DNA of 64,000 nucleotides, taken from contig JAYGXS010000003.1 in the NCBI GenBank assembly GCA_036362985.1, positions 47,529,042-47,593,041 on the forward strand, read 5' to 3'. How positions within the stretch are numbered: the first letter of the stretch is position 1; each line of letters begins with the position of its first letter. A program made the position numbers and the translations under genes. The notes under the pieces were generated by a model, which was not told the DNA's origin, made no database searches, and worked only from the letters and a program-made list of their open reading frames with translations. This document shows positions 45,415-57,424 of the stretch, piece by piece. The DNA is from Ligula intestinalis. Taxonomy: Eukaryota > Platyhelminthes > Cestoda > Diphyllobothriidea > Diphyllobothriidae.

Positions 45415-47118
45415 GACGAAAATAAAATTGCCGCGTCAGATTTAAATAAAATAGCAACAATAGCTCGGTTACTGGAAGCAGGCCCAATTGGTAAGATGAT
45501 CAAACCTTTCACGTATATTCTGGAACTGCAGATTATTTAATGTCTTGTTGCTCCGACAAAGTTTCAACAAAAATTAAGCATAAATTGCACACTTAAATAT
45601 CTATGAACCAGCTATAGCGATGTGGTTAGAGGCAAGCCAGTTAGCAAATGGTTATGCGCAATATCTTCGAACTTAGTGGTGGTATTGCAAACTGTTAAGC
45701 TGCATAAAAGTTTATCATAGAACTGTCATTCAAAATCAAAAAGCTGCGAGGGAAACGGTCCCTCCAGCACCAGCGACTTTTGATCACGCCTTGCTACGCA
45801 CGGCAATACGGTGCTATGACATGGTATTCAAAACGATCGTGCCGTTTGGTCACGACATCAATTGCTGTGAAGCATAGGCGAATATGTAGTTGCTTGCACT
45901 TCCTTTCTGGCATAAAAAAGGAAGATTACGCAAACCTTCAAAAATCAATCGTTTATTGAGTAGATGAAGTAAAGTAAGTTAGCAGTATTTGTACAAAGCA
46001 CTAGTTATCAGTCAGGGTTATTTGCAAAGCTGCTGGATCATAAGCGAGGGATCACTTTGACTGGTCACTTTCGGTCCTAACAGACGGAGAAAACCTTGTA
46101 ATAGAAACTCGGTGCGAGAAAAGCAGAATTAATAATACATACTTTTTATTACTTATCACAGTTAAATATAAATACACAAGGTTTATATAAACCATAGTGT
46201 TAAAAGTTCACTTTTGCTTCCTTTGGAAGGAATAGTTTTAGGCATGCAGGGTCATCGGTTAACATACATAGAGCCTGAATCCGGGGACGATAATCCAAGG
46301 GCAAATGTTATACTCACAGCATGTTGCGCCGGCTTTTCGATCGCCATCCATATATGTCCTTCTATCCATAGAACCAGTTTATGGCTGTTTGTCGTACCAT
46401 TACCATACTTCAGATAGTATACCGGGCATTTCGTTCAATGTACTCTGCACGGGTCAATGAACATAAATTAGACCTACCTTTGAAGATCGGGAAAAACGGA
46501 TAGGCAATGTATGATCGCTTGACCTTCGACCACTCAGCCCAGCGAAAAGTATAGTAAAGCGATGAGCCTATTATGACAGATAGCAAACTTCGGACGAAGT
46601 TCGCCTCATTGCGATTATCCTCGGTACTGGGCCTCTAAAATATAGGTGACAATTAGAGTCACTGCAGTATTTTGAGGGCCGTTGGCCACTCAGCCGGCCA
46701 CCTTCGCCTTTTTAGCAGACAGGGATTGCTTTCTGAATCAGAGGTAAATCTGCGAATACGTTTGCAAAAGAAAATTAAGAGTATATGCCATATGGGCTGT
46801 GTACATAGTTCGCATGTCCCTGCCTAATTTTTTCAGCCGTCTCCACTCTTTGTGCACCATATCAAGCCTGCTGCAGTATCAGGTCGCTACTCAGCACCCT
46901 AGCTGCGTACGCCCTCGCACCATCTGAAGGGCGCTGTTTGCTCTCCAACAACCAATATGCTGTCTGTGTTCCTTGGCCACGGTATGCTGCCAGCGTTTTA
47001 AAACCAAGCTGCAGCAACGGCCTCAAAATTTTTGTCTTTTGCAGATACTAAAACAGAGTTGATGTTTTCGAAAATGTGCCACCAAAGTCATACATTATAT
47101 GAGTAAGCGATGACATCC
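45415..47118. other. Intergenic, upstream of calcineurin B
   Basis: Expected to contain the calcineurin B promoter. No recognisable core element was identified. The right part (after about 46650) may be the decayed 5' portion of the adjoining non-LTR element. Confidence 0.4.
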
Positions 47119-49125
47119 TGCCAGAAGGACACTGTGGCGTTCCCCGTCATCGCGGCACCACCGAACTAAATTTTGTCGTACGACAGCTGAAGGAGAAGTG
47201 CCAGTAGATGTGCACCCAGCCCTACACTACGTCCGTGTATGTGGCAAAAGTATTCGACACGGTGAATCGCGTTGGACTGTCCATAGTATTTAATCCACAT
47301 AGTAAGTCAGTTCCACGATGGGATGATGGCGTGCGTTACAGACAACGGACGGTATACGAAGCCTTTGCAGTGAACAGTGGAGTGAAGTAGGAATGCATTT
47401 TGCGTTTACCCTCCCCAGTCTCATGCTGTCTGTCATGCTTATGGAGGTCTACCATGATAAGAGCCCCGGGATCCGCATCAACTTAAAAACAGTCGAGCAT
47501 CTCCTTATCATCCGATGTATGCAGGGTCCCATGCGCGTCTCCACGACCACAGTTAATGACCTGTTTTTTGCGGAAAACTGCGCCCTCAACACCACAACAG
47601 AAGCGGACATGCAAAGAAGCGTGAAAATCTTCGCCACCTGTTGCGCAAATTTCGGTCTAATCATCGACATGGATAAAACGGTCGTCTTGCATTAACCGCT
47701 GCCCATGCTGATTCGAATGCTCCACCTAACAATGTCAATGGCGCCGCGTTTTAAAACGTGTCTAACTTTGCCTATTTTGGGAGAACACTTCCTCTAACAC
47801 CATAACCGACGATGAGGTTGTTCAACGGACCTACAAAGGCAGCCAAGCCTTTCATCAGCTTCGAACCTCCGTGTGGAACTGTCATTATCCCCAGCCGTCG
47901 ACGAAATTGAAGGTGTACCGAGCCGTTATCCGCCCGACATTGCAGTACGGAACGGAGACTTAGACTGTCTACATTAACCAAGCTTGAAAGCTGAACCATT
48001 TCCATATCAGCTGTCTCCACCGAATACCAAAATTTTGGTGGTAGGACACGATTCCAGACATGGAATTCCTGAAGAGAACGAGAATTCTCAGCATCCAGGC
48101 CATGCTAAGGTGAATAAAACTGCGTCGGAGAGGCTAACTGGTACGAATGGACGACCAAAGACTACCAAAGTGACTGTTTTATGGTGCTGTTGCTATGGGT
48201 GCTCGCTGCCAAAAATGACAAAAGAGGCACTATGAAAGTACGCTGAAAAATGCTCTGAAGCGCCTTCAACTCAACACGAAGACCTGGGAGGAATTCGCGC
48301 AGGACCGATAAGCTTGAGGAAGAAAATGAAAACTAGCCTAGCAATCTACGAAGCCACTCTGAACGCCACCGCCAAGGCGAAAAGGACGGTTCGCGGGTCT
48401 GAAACCCAACGGAGGTACGCTGCCAATGCCTAAGTCTTTTTAAATTGCCAGCGCTGTCAACGCACCTCCCGTGCATGTAGTTGCTTGGTCGGTCATCTCC
48501 AGAAGCACCACCCCTCTAACGGCATCCACCTCTTCGGCGTCAAACATTTCAATAGACCCTCCTGCGTCCAGCAATTTGTCGACGACCACCCTCTCCACGG
48601 AAGCTCAACTCCCCGATGTCCCGCTGCTCTCAGCCGCGGACACCATCCTCCGTTCTGCAACCCCTCACTGTCCACAACACAGACCTTTACGGACTTCACG
48701 CCCTTAGCTCTCTCTATCCCCCCGACAAATCACATCCTGTCACCACCTCCATCACCACATCTGACTTATCTCATAGCACTGGAGGCTTGAGCCTAATCTA
48801 TCCTAATTGCAATCGTATATTCACCTCATGCATCTGCTCGGCTGTTCACTTGCAAATCCATCACACACGGACTGGTAAACCAGTGCGTGGAGAACCAACA
48901 CATGACAGAGACCGCCACCTTCACTGCCCACACTGCCCTCGTACATTCACTCATCGCGTGGGACTACTATGTCAAATGCGCATTCATGACAGTGGAATTG
49001 ACTGTGCTGTCGACACATCCAGCACATTCTACACACCCACCATCAGTTACCGTCCCAATCACTTATCGCCTTGCCATCTCCAAGATAAGGACGCGCTTTC
49101 AAGCACGCCGCGAACCTCCAGGTAA
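47119..49125 (+). pseudogene. Non-LTR retrotransposon: dead RT plus C2H2 zinc-finger tail
   Basis: Pieces of one polyprotein lie in order across several frames: RHRGTTELNFVVRQLKEKCQ (about 47137), AKVFDTVNRVGL (RT motif A region, 47208 onward), LPSLMLSVMLMEVYHDKSPGI and DLFFAENCALNTTTEADMQR (47393-47695), a thumb/linker region with TSLAIYEATLNATAKAKRTV (about 48330), then Cys-His fingers CQRCQRTSRACSCLVGHLQK (about 48447), YPNCNRIFTSCICSAVHLQI and CPHCPRTFTHRVGLLCQMRI (up to about 48990). The catalytic box is FAEN where an active RT has a D-D pair. Stops and frameshifts abound. I recognise this RT plus multi-finger layout as typical of cestode non-LTR elements; the clade was not determined. 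Confidence 0.8.
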
Positions 49126-49894
49126 GCGCCCTCGGGTAAGTTGGATACTGTTCTTGCTGAACTTATCTGCTAATCTCTTGCTTTATTGCACTTAATCATG
49201 ATATCTTCTGCATTAGTATTACTAAGCATGATGTTTTAGCACTAGCGTCAATAGTATTAGAATATGATTGCTATCAGTAATAACCCAGTGTCAGCTCCTA
49301 GACACTTAAGTTTTGTTATTTGCTACTCGCTGCTATGTATAAGACCATTGCTCTTCTTGCCGTACCTCAGTAGTACCTTCAACCTTACCTTAGAACTTAT
49401 TTGCTATAAGCAGTCACTTAGTAGTAAATATTAGGCAATCACAGTCTTGTTATTTGCAACTTGTTACCGTCTGTGGTACTATTTATCTGTTGGTTACTGG
49501 TTCGTTAAATTTGTCTGTGAATGTCGTTCATTGGTGACCTTGTTTTACGATGTATTGGTCTTATAATTTCAAATGCGTATTGTGCGCTCCGAAGCAGCCA
49601 GGTGCACCGCGTGGTGTGGAACAACTCGATAATCGATATCCTGATTTTCCCATGCTTCTTGCATGCTATGCACTTTTAAAACGAGGTAGGCAACAGTTAG
49701 CGTGCGCGGGGGACTAACTGACGCTGGTTTGAAGGGTTGCCAACTGACTGGATAACTCGGACCACGCAATCAGTCCAGTCTGTTTTTTTTGCGTGGAGTG
49801 GCCTTTATGACACTCCAGCATAAGCGGGAGCCAAGCAGTGTTGTTGCGGCGCGTAATAGGCGGCGGCCACGCCAACAACCTGCGCCCTCACCCA
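49126..49894. other. Intergenic, possible 3' UTR of non-LTR element
   Basis: AT-rich with repeated TAGTATTAC/TTAGTAGTA-like words at about 49200-49450. It may be the 3' untranslated region of the preceding element; no poly(A) end was identified. Confidence 0.35.
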
Positions 49895-50000
49895 TCTCTG
49901 ATCTCATAGACTTCTGTCCTGACACCAGGTACAGGTGTGGACGTGGTGAGGGCATGAGGTAGTCTACTTTCATTATACTTCAACGTAAGTCACCGCTTTT
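49895..50000 (+). repeat. Family D repeat fragment
   Basis: CTGACACCAGGTACAGGTGT, AGTCTACTTTCATTATACTT and CGTAAGTCACCGC are in family D order. Confidence 0.4.
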
Positions 50001-50099
50001 TCCTTCCTCCAATTTAGCGGACCAATACAAAAACGTAAACGTCTGTCTGTGAAAAAATCCACTTATGATTTAAGTATATTGCCAGTCACACCATTTTAC

Positions 50100-50790
50100 G
50101 TGCAGAACCAGTCAAAGGTTTTTCTGAAGTCAATGCAGATTGCATCTACGGATGTACTCAAAGACAAGATGATACATCACCTAACATAGAAAACTTACCA
50201 AATGCGGCTAAGCATGGGTTCCTATAAAAGATCTCGTGACACCTGCAAGCCTCTTTCCTTGATCATGTACTAGAATCTAGCTACAACGGTTTTGCATTTT
50301 ACACCGTATATTTTGATTCCAGGAAGGCATTTGATCGTGTGGACTATGACCTGCCCCTCCATCTGAAATGACCCCTTTGTGCCAATGAGCACCTTAATTT
50401 AATATACTTCTGTTTTGATACTCTAAAACAGCGTTAAAATTTCCAATGTTATCCCTACCCCCACAAATGAGGATTGAATTTATTCAAGGAAGCGTGCTTT
50501 GCACCCTCTTATTTTGCCTTTTTAACGCTGTTCCTGAGTGTTTTCAGTATGGTAGGCCCTTTAGGTACGCTGACGATTTAACATTTGCCTATCGATATAA
50601 AACAGCAGATCACAACATTGTACTCGAGCTCCTAAAAGGGATCGTCAGGCTTTTGCCCAGTGGTACTGCCCATTGTACCGTTCTCTTTCTGTGAACAAAT
50701 ATTCCGTTCTGGTTGTTGGCAGTGATAATCAGCCTCAAATAAGAATAGACGGTCACGATTCAAATGTGTCTGTAGTGGCCCGCTAGTGCC
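50100..50790 (+). pseudogene. Non-LTR reverse transcriptase fragment
   Basis: Frame pieces in order: GFAFYTVYFDSRKAFDRVDY (RT motif A with its catalytic Asp, 50287 onward) followed by a stop at 50368, FIQGSVLCTLLFCLFNAVPE (motif B region, about 50476), QYGRPFRYADDLTFAYRYKT (motif C, Y-A-D-D intact, about 50546), and SVNKYSVLVVGSDNQPQIRI (about 50685). The catalytic Asp pair is intact, but stops and frame changes break the ORF. The sequence ends at about 50790, where a family B repeat begins. It differs clearly from the RT at 47 kb, so a second non-LTR lineage is present. Confidence 0.75.
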
Positions 50791-51225
50791 ACTGGGGAAC
50801 CCATGATCAGCGGCACTGCACTGACTCGCTTTTACTGCGGCTGCCAAGATGCTGGCCCACAAGTGACTGTCCACCACACGCTGACTCACCTCACTTTGAC
50901 CTGCGAAGGCCTGCTCACCCACACCCTCGCCTCTAAGTCCGGCCGCAGCCTCGCTAGTCTTGATCGACCCACGTGAGTGAGAACTTGCACCAATCAGTGT
51001 GAGCCACTTCCTGACTGACTGCCGAAACAAAGTATGCTCTGAGTTGCTGGCAATTCTCTATGCTCTCGTTGTTTCAGACACAGTCCCCCGGCCTACGGAC
51101 GTGTGCTAGTCTGACAGTCAACTCTCCTCCTACCTTTTCTCCATTACTTGTGTACAGAATAAACTGCTTCTAGTACTCTGGCTACCCACTACCTCTTCTT
51201 CTTCTTCTTCTTCTTCTTCTTATCC
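50785..51225 (+). repeat. Family B repeat, longest copy
   Basis: Starts at CTAGTGCCACTGGGGAAC and ends GTGTACAGAATAAACTGCTT, CTCTGGCTACCCACTACCTC and a CTT tract. It truncates the RT fragment. AATAAA at 51158-51163 lies about 30 bp before the CTT tract, like a polyadenylation signal. Confidence 0.5.
51192..51221 (+). repeat. (CTT)n microsatellite
   Basis: About 30 bp of perfect CTT units at the end of the family B copy. Confidence 0.85.
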
Positions 51226-54200
51226 TCCTAAGAACCGGACCTATAGATCGTACTGCTAAGGATTAAACCTATTAAGCTTAATATCCTCGATATGTCTGGC
51301 GTTATTGAGGATCTGTAATAGTCAATCTGTCAGAGCAGTGCGCTCTAATTATCTCGACAGTACGCCGCATGACCGGATTTATTCTCAGAAAATGTGAGAC
51401 CACTAATATAAAAACCAGCCTTTACTAAATCTACGTTGGACCTAGTCTGGCATATTGCTAGATTCTATTTAGCCATCTCTGCGCTGCTCAATCAAGAGTG
51501 CTGTAATACAAAGCAATTTTCTCGGTCCGCTGCTCTTTATACTCTTGATGAACGCTTATGCGACAGCAAACAAAGATTTGCAAACGCTACATTAAGCTTA
51601 AATATGTGTTCCACCTTAATAAAATACCGCAAAGGTTTGCATTGGAAAGCCCAACTTCAAATGGATATGCCTATGGAAATGGAATTGAACTCGGTAGATG
51701 ACGTTTTCTTCGTCCAAGTGTTATTTCATGTGTTTTGCTCCTGCCAAGTTTCATGGTGCCATGATCTCAGAATACTTCACGATAAAGTATCAAAGCCGAA
51801 GTCATAAAGTTAGTTTGTCACCTCATTCAGACCAAATTTCTGCAAATGCTTCACATAATTTTTCGCTCAGGAAATGAACGTAGGACTTTATCAAATGTTT
51901 GATTTATTCGATATAGTGAAAGCCTTTGACCGCAGCAAAATCGAAAACCTTCGGAGAGTTTTTACTCGATGACTCCTTCTCCGCATTGAATCTATAATTT
52001 CTTATGCTGAAAGATGTATATTTTTATGGAGGTTAAAACCTCCTTCCTGTTTCGCAGTAACTTTGACTATAATCATCCTTGTATTGAAACCCTTACTCCG
52101 TTAGAGTGGTCTTACGTCATGCCTTATTCCGCCATGGATATTTCGTCACCGCTTTGTTCGTCATCTACGTCTAGTTTTGGGATATAGGTGACCGTTAATG
52201 AATTAGGGTTATTATTTGGGTCGGGGCTAGTCCAAGGTTTGGAAACAAGAATATTCAGCTTTCCTGCAATTAATCGCAAGGCGCCTTGTAAACCTATAAG
52301 TATTTGCTTCGAAAATTTCTTTATGCCAGTGAAAGGTGTATGAAACTAAGAATAAACAGTAAAACAAAAAAGTTCGATGAATCCGTGACCAGAAAATAGT
52401 AGTTTGGCCAAAACAAATATGGACCTCAACGAGAAATATATTTTAATTGTTATACGAGTCACATGCTGATTGTAAGATGTTAAAAGCTCTTTGGCCGAAC
52501 GGAATATCAATCTTAATTTTTTTCCATCCGCAGGCAAGTTTTCGTTAATAATTTAACTATCCTTTCCTTTCATAAACCACAAGAAATGACCTCAAAAGTT
52601 TATTGTTAGATATGTAACGTTTAAAAAAGGGGTGTAGGAAAAGCACATCGTTATTCCTATAGACTTTGATTTTGTTAGAAAGCAAGCAGAAACGTGTATT
52701 AATAAAATGACGCATAAATTTAATTTGCTTCTTGTAACTGCACTATTTTCAGCTGCGTCACGAGGAGAGGACGACCCAAATTTTGTATTCATTAGAGAAT
52801 TAGTTTGTTCCTGCTTTGTCCTAAAAAGGGCATAAATGGCCCTGCCGGATCCCCTGGCTTAATTATCGCATTGTTCGTTCTATTAAAAATGGGTGTGCGG
52901 CTTGCTGTTGGCGGGGATACGAGTCCCTGAAAAAACGTCCGAACTCATTTTTACTACCTTTATATTCTGGATCACCCGAAAGCTGGAATGGATTAACCTG
53001 AACCCATTCTTAAATGATCAAAAAACCGATTGTCGATAGAAAACGGGAGTTACAAGTGATGGTACGATGCCTTGTTTTGGTTAGAGCGAATACAGAAGAC
53101 CCACCGATGGGTACTAACCTGTGAATAATCTGCAGTTTGCGCTTGCTTGGATTCACGGTCACAAGTGATTGCCAAGGTTAGGTTAGGTTGAACGAGGTCA
53201 ACGAACAGCTGAACAGGGAGCTGTCTCAGACTATCGATTTGCTATCGGTATTCCCATGTGAACTCACGAAATTTCAAGTTTTCAATATCCGAAGGATAAA
53301 CTACGATTGCTTCAAGTGACAATCTTGCAGCGACAGTTCGACGGTCTATCCTCCAATGTTTTGCGAACCGCGTCTTCAAGATCCACACTTCGATGTACAT
53401 TGGACATGTGTCGACTTGACAGGAAACTTTTGCATTTTCAGGGCAATCCTTAGGTCACTGTCTAAGCTTACTAGCGGATTTTATAAAATCCTCCTGACGA
53501 CTGAACGGCTATTAAACCGCCATATCACCTTAATTATGATGGCTTATGAAATGATAAAAGGCGACTACAATTTTCAAACCCGATTAAATACGTGAAATAA
53601 TCTGGTCAGGAGACTTGGTGAATGCAAAAAAACAGATAGCCGCTGCCGGATCCAATCAAGCATTTATCAGAACCGGAAGACCAGTTCGTTAACTAGAACT
53701 GTGCATTAGAGAGCTCGAGACTGCCATCAGAATAATAACCTCACGTTTTTCTTTCACGCGAGCACCAACTTTCAATTTGGCTATTTCTGATAGTCGAGTT
53801 CCCAGCATCCATCAATCTGCCGTCTGTTCACCACATTCTTCTCCTTGTATTTTCGTAAAACGACTTTCCTTCCTAAAGGTCAGATAAAATTATTTCAGTA
53901 CATATTCCTGACAGTTAGAAAAAGTTAAAAGGCAAAGGGATGGGAAAGCCTTCATGGGGCTCATAAGGCAGACTTACCAACGATAAGATTTTAAGAAGAA
54001 CTGTAAAGCAATCAGGGGAAACCGAGCTGGAACCTTAACTATGCACGATGGGGGCGATTTCGCCAACGTCTGCGAATTTGTAATCATAGCTCGGTTCGTA
54101 GGCGTGGGCAGCAACATTGTAGCATGCCAGCGGACAAAATAGCTCAAAGAGTATACCTTCAGCACTCCTTCAAGTCTAATGAATATTTTAACCATTTCAT

Positions 54201-54599
54201 CGAGGAAAGCAGGCATTAAACGAACAGATGATGGTCCAAGTAATAGACAACCCAAGACTAGAGGCCATGGCCTACACTAAAAGAGATTATGAGGCCTTTT
54301 TTTGACTGTTACAACACGTCAGAGTAGGCATATTTCACAATGCCATGCAAGCAAAGGCAAGGCTGTCACTCCTTGAAACTGCAGTAGTTGTCTACTGGAC
54401 GATCGGCACGATCATTACTTTGTAAAAGCCAGGTGTAAATTGCCGACTCGTCTACAGGAACCCAAGTCGACTACTCGGAGGTAAGACATAAATTCTCCAC
54501 TTCTATGCATGCTGGAACACCTGACAATACCTTCGATCTTCAAAAAGCTACGATCTTAGGTCGGATCAACGCAGAGATGGAGCAGCTAAAATGAGGCGT
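51226..54599. other. Intergenic, no gene recognised
   Basis: Open frames such as 51436-51807 (+, 123 codons) and 53356-53595 (+) have no recognisable domain. A LFDIVKAFDRS-like peptide near 51905 faintly resembles RT motif A, but nothing around it supports this. Confidence 0.4.
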
Positions 54600-55560
54600 A
54601 ATTTTTACAGTACGCGCCAGAATTCGTGCAACATGCCGAAATATGCGAAAGATTGATACTCTTTCGCTAATCGGTATTGACTCAGGTTGTGATACTAATT
54701 ATCGCGTAGGCTTTTCTGAAGGTACTTCAGTCATGGGAAGATGCGAGCTTTTTAACGAGCTTCTTTCTGACCACTAACAACACGTATGTACTGTAAATGT
54801 ACCTGCTTAAATAATATGCATTTTATCATTGATTTTGACTGCTTCTATAAATTCAAGTATATTTTATGGAAAAGATGCGAAAAAAAATATTCCTTGTACT
54901 CGTTTGGTAGAAAATTATGCCTTCTTTAAATTTTATACTTAGAGAAAGGTTATCTTTCGGTTTAAGAAAACATTGTAATTATGAGTTTTTTTACGATTGT
55001 GAGGTGTTCATTCATAAGACCTCGTATCCGTAAATTAATTAATCCTGCCTTAAATGTATAAAGCATGTTCCATATCTATTGCAACATTTTATGAGAACTA
55101 TGTGACTTCTTCCTAAAACTGTAGGTGAAAACGTACGTTTCCTTAAACAGGATGTACACAGTGCGCAGTTTGTAAACTTTGAATTATAGTGTAGTAGTCA
55201 GTAGGTTTTAAAATTATTCAGCAATTTAGAAACTTTTTAGAACCGAAAGATACACACCCCCTTAAGAAAAAATTTAGAGAAGGCATATTTTTCTACCAAA
55301 TGAGTACAAGAAGCAATTATTTTGTTTAGTTTTCCCATAAAATATATTTCAATTTATAAAGGCAGCCTCAATCAATGATAAAAATGCATACTATTTAAGC
55401 AGGTACTTCTCACAGTACACATGTTTTGTTAGTGGTCAGATCGAAGCTATTTAAAAACCTCGCATCCTGTGTCAGTGCCGATTAACGAAAGATTATCAAT
55501 CTTTCGTATATGTCAGCATTTTGCACGAATTCTGGCCAGTACACTAGATGCCATGTGGAC
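54600..55560. repeat. Family E foldback, arms of about 330 bp
   Basis: Left arm about 54600-54990 and right arm about 55225-55560 are imperfect reverse complements. Shared blocks, read along the left arm: CCAGAATTCGTGCAA, CGAAAGATTGATA, CTGACCACTAACAA, TACCTGCTTAAATA, TATCATTGATT, ATATATTTTATGG-like, TTGTACTCRTTTGGTAGAAA, TATGCCTTCT and ATCTTTCGGTT. The spacer is about 230 bp of AT-rich DNA. No coding sequence. Confidence 0.65.
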
Positions 55561-56099
55561 CGACATGCATATTAACATTCCTGCAGCTTATACCTGTGTG
55601 TCATTACAAACACCATGCCCAGGACAAGATTGCCACGCAAAACGTAAGCAAACCGACAGAATGTATAACCCAAGAACAAAAGTACCCAAAAAAAGAAGAG
55701 TCGCTGGATCGAACAACAAAAACAGAAGTTCAATCGCCCCATCATACCGTCGATGGTATGATTCATAACACACGAAGCTTGACTGTCTGCAAAACATCAT
55801 TTCGAGGAGCAATACAAGGGAGAAGAAATCAGTTAGACCAAGGCTGAAAAACACGACACGACACGTCAAAGCCGGTTCCATGCAATTCACTGCAGTGGTA
55901 AACTGACCAAGCTCAAAAAAATTATGCATTTGAATAAATCTGTTCCAGTGACCTTGTTTGATTTCTGAAGTCACCAAACGGGATCTCTGAACTTTACCAA
56001 TCTGCTTAATTCGATCGGGTACGGCAGCCGCTTCGGAGACTGCCCATCGTTAGTGACGCGCGTCAACATTCCGCCATGGAGCTGATGCACCATGTATGT
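55561..56099. other. Intergenic, no gene recognised
   Basis: Overlapping open frames on both strands (55469-55847 +, 55588-55977 -) with no recognisable domain. Confidence 0.4.
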
Positions 56100-56200
56100 G
56101 AATTGCTCGGTGTGTTAGAATTTCTGTCACTATTTACTTCATCGAAGGCCTTTCTCAGATCCACAAAGGAGTTTCTAAACTACCTTTGTGCTAGGAAATA
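56100..56200 (-). pseudogene. Non-LTR RT motif A fragment
   Basis: On the minus strand around 56175-56130 the peptide NSFVDLRKAFDEVNSD matches RT motif A (F-x-D-x-x-K-A-F-D). Flanking sequence could not be aligned to the rest of an RT, so only this short remnant is claimed. Confidence 0.4.
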
Positions 56201-57013
56201 TAAACGCCGCTCTATGATTATCATCACTTTTCTGAAATGTTTATTTGACTGGCAGATTTTTTATGCCTTCGCTGCTCAACAGCAGTTTGGTTCCATTGAT
56301 TCGGGGGCCGTATATGGCCTAAATGGGTTCAAAGACGTTTTCTTTCTTTTGTTGCGGTCCGCGTACCCTTAGATTTCCTAAGCTTTGCGTGCTATCCAGG
56401 GTCCAACAGTTCCCATAGCAGTGCTATACAAGGCGGCGGCATCTAAAGAAGACTGCTTTCGTAGCGTCAGTCAGTTTATGTCAGCGAGAACATTGTCAAT
56501 ACTCGTGTTATCGTCTTCAAACCACTCCTGATGTTGACAACCTGCGCGTCGCAGAACGTCGATGCCAGGGGACCAGATAACGTTCCGTAGTTTGCAAAAT
56601 CCTGCCTCAAGGGGCCTTTATCATCGGGAGTTTGCAGAGCCTCTGATCACTGGCTGAGATGGTTGCTGAAATCAGAAAAGTGAGCACACAGATATAAAAG
56701 TATTTAATTTACCTGAAGATTGCTAAACTTGGAGCGTTCCTCGGAGTTGAAGCGGTAGTCTCATCTTGCAGCTGTTGAGACGGTAATCCGTCCAGCCACT
56801 GGCGTAGCAGATCACCTTGATCACCAGTATATTTTGTCGATTTAGCCTTCAGAAGAGAACGTTGTCCGGCACCTGCCAGTTTGGTGACCGGGAGGGGGGA
56901 GGGTAACCACGTTGCCTTCTTCTACGTCGAAAGACGAAGAAATGCTGGTTTTCCAACTCCACCATTTCCTTTATATTCTCCAAAAGCCACTTGAAAGCAA
57001 TGCAGCTCATTAG
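56201..57013. other. Intergenic, no gene recognised
   Basis: Possibly further decayed RT sequence. Nothing definite. Confidence 0.3.
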
Positions 57014-57421
57014 ACTTCTGAACTTCAGATTGACCCCCTCCACGTACATGTTCCTTCACAGAAATACATTGAGCAAAGACTTGCTCTTCTTTATGAAGAC
57101 AAAATTTGCACGGAGGATAGATGTAGAAGAAGACAAACGCGAGGATCTTTTATAGCTGAGAGGAGACTGGACTGTCGAAAAATGATGAAGTCTTCTTCGA
57201 CCCAGAACAGTGCAAACTCACGATTATATTCCCTCGTATTTCCTGCCGGCGGTCAAAGTGATGAACTCAAGGCCCTTGTCAACAAAGTTGGTTATAAAAA
57301 CCTTGAAGACGAACCACGTGCTCTACTGACCTACATTGCATTCCTAGAAGACTACACGGAAGAAAAGAAAGAACGCTTAAAGCAATTTGTGTCAACAAAC
57401 ATAGAGCTCCTTATTCATTGA
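57014..57421 (+). CDS. Unrecognised open frame, possible terminal exon
   Basis: A 135-codon stop-free stretch ending TGA, opened by an upstream TAG at 57011-57013. An ATG at 57182 is in frame, and a pyrimidine-containing TTCCTTCACAG at about 57060-57070 could be a splice acceptor. The peptide is hydrophilic and charged, with a helical-looking C-terminal half (DELKALVNKVGYKNLEDEP, ALLTYIAFLEDYTEEKKERL, KQFVSTNIELLIH). I do not recognise the family. Composition and the absence of repeat matches favour host coding over transposon, but open stretches of this length also occur by chance in this window. Confidence 0.25.
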   Translation, partial: TSELQIDPLHVHVPSQKYIEQRLALLYEDKICTEDRCRRRQTRGSFIAERRLDCRKMMKSSSTQNSANSRLYSLVFPAGGQSDELKALVNKVGYKNLEDEPRALLTYIAFLEDYTEEKKERLKQFVSTNIELLIH

Positions 57422-57424
57422 AAT

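Noticed and set aside
45018..45512. Calcineurin B starting at the upstream ATG (45512) and read through to 45018
   Set aside because: The 44-residue extension is not part of the family, would hide the MGNE myristoylation start, and the codons after GELFQ are intronic.
51900..51970. RT motif A-like peptide (VKAFDR)
   Set aside because: Too short, and no flanking RT motifs in any frame.
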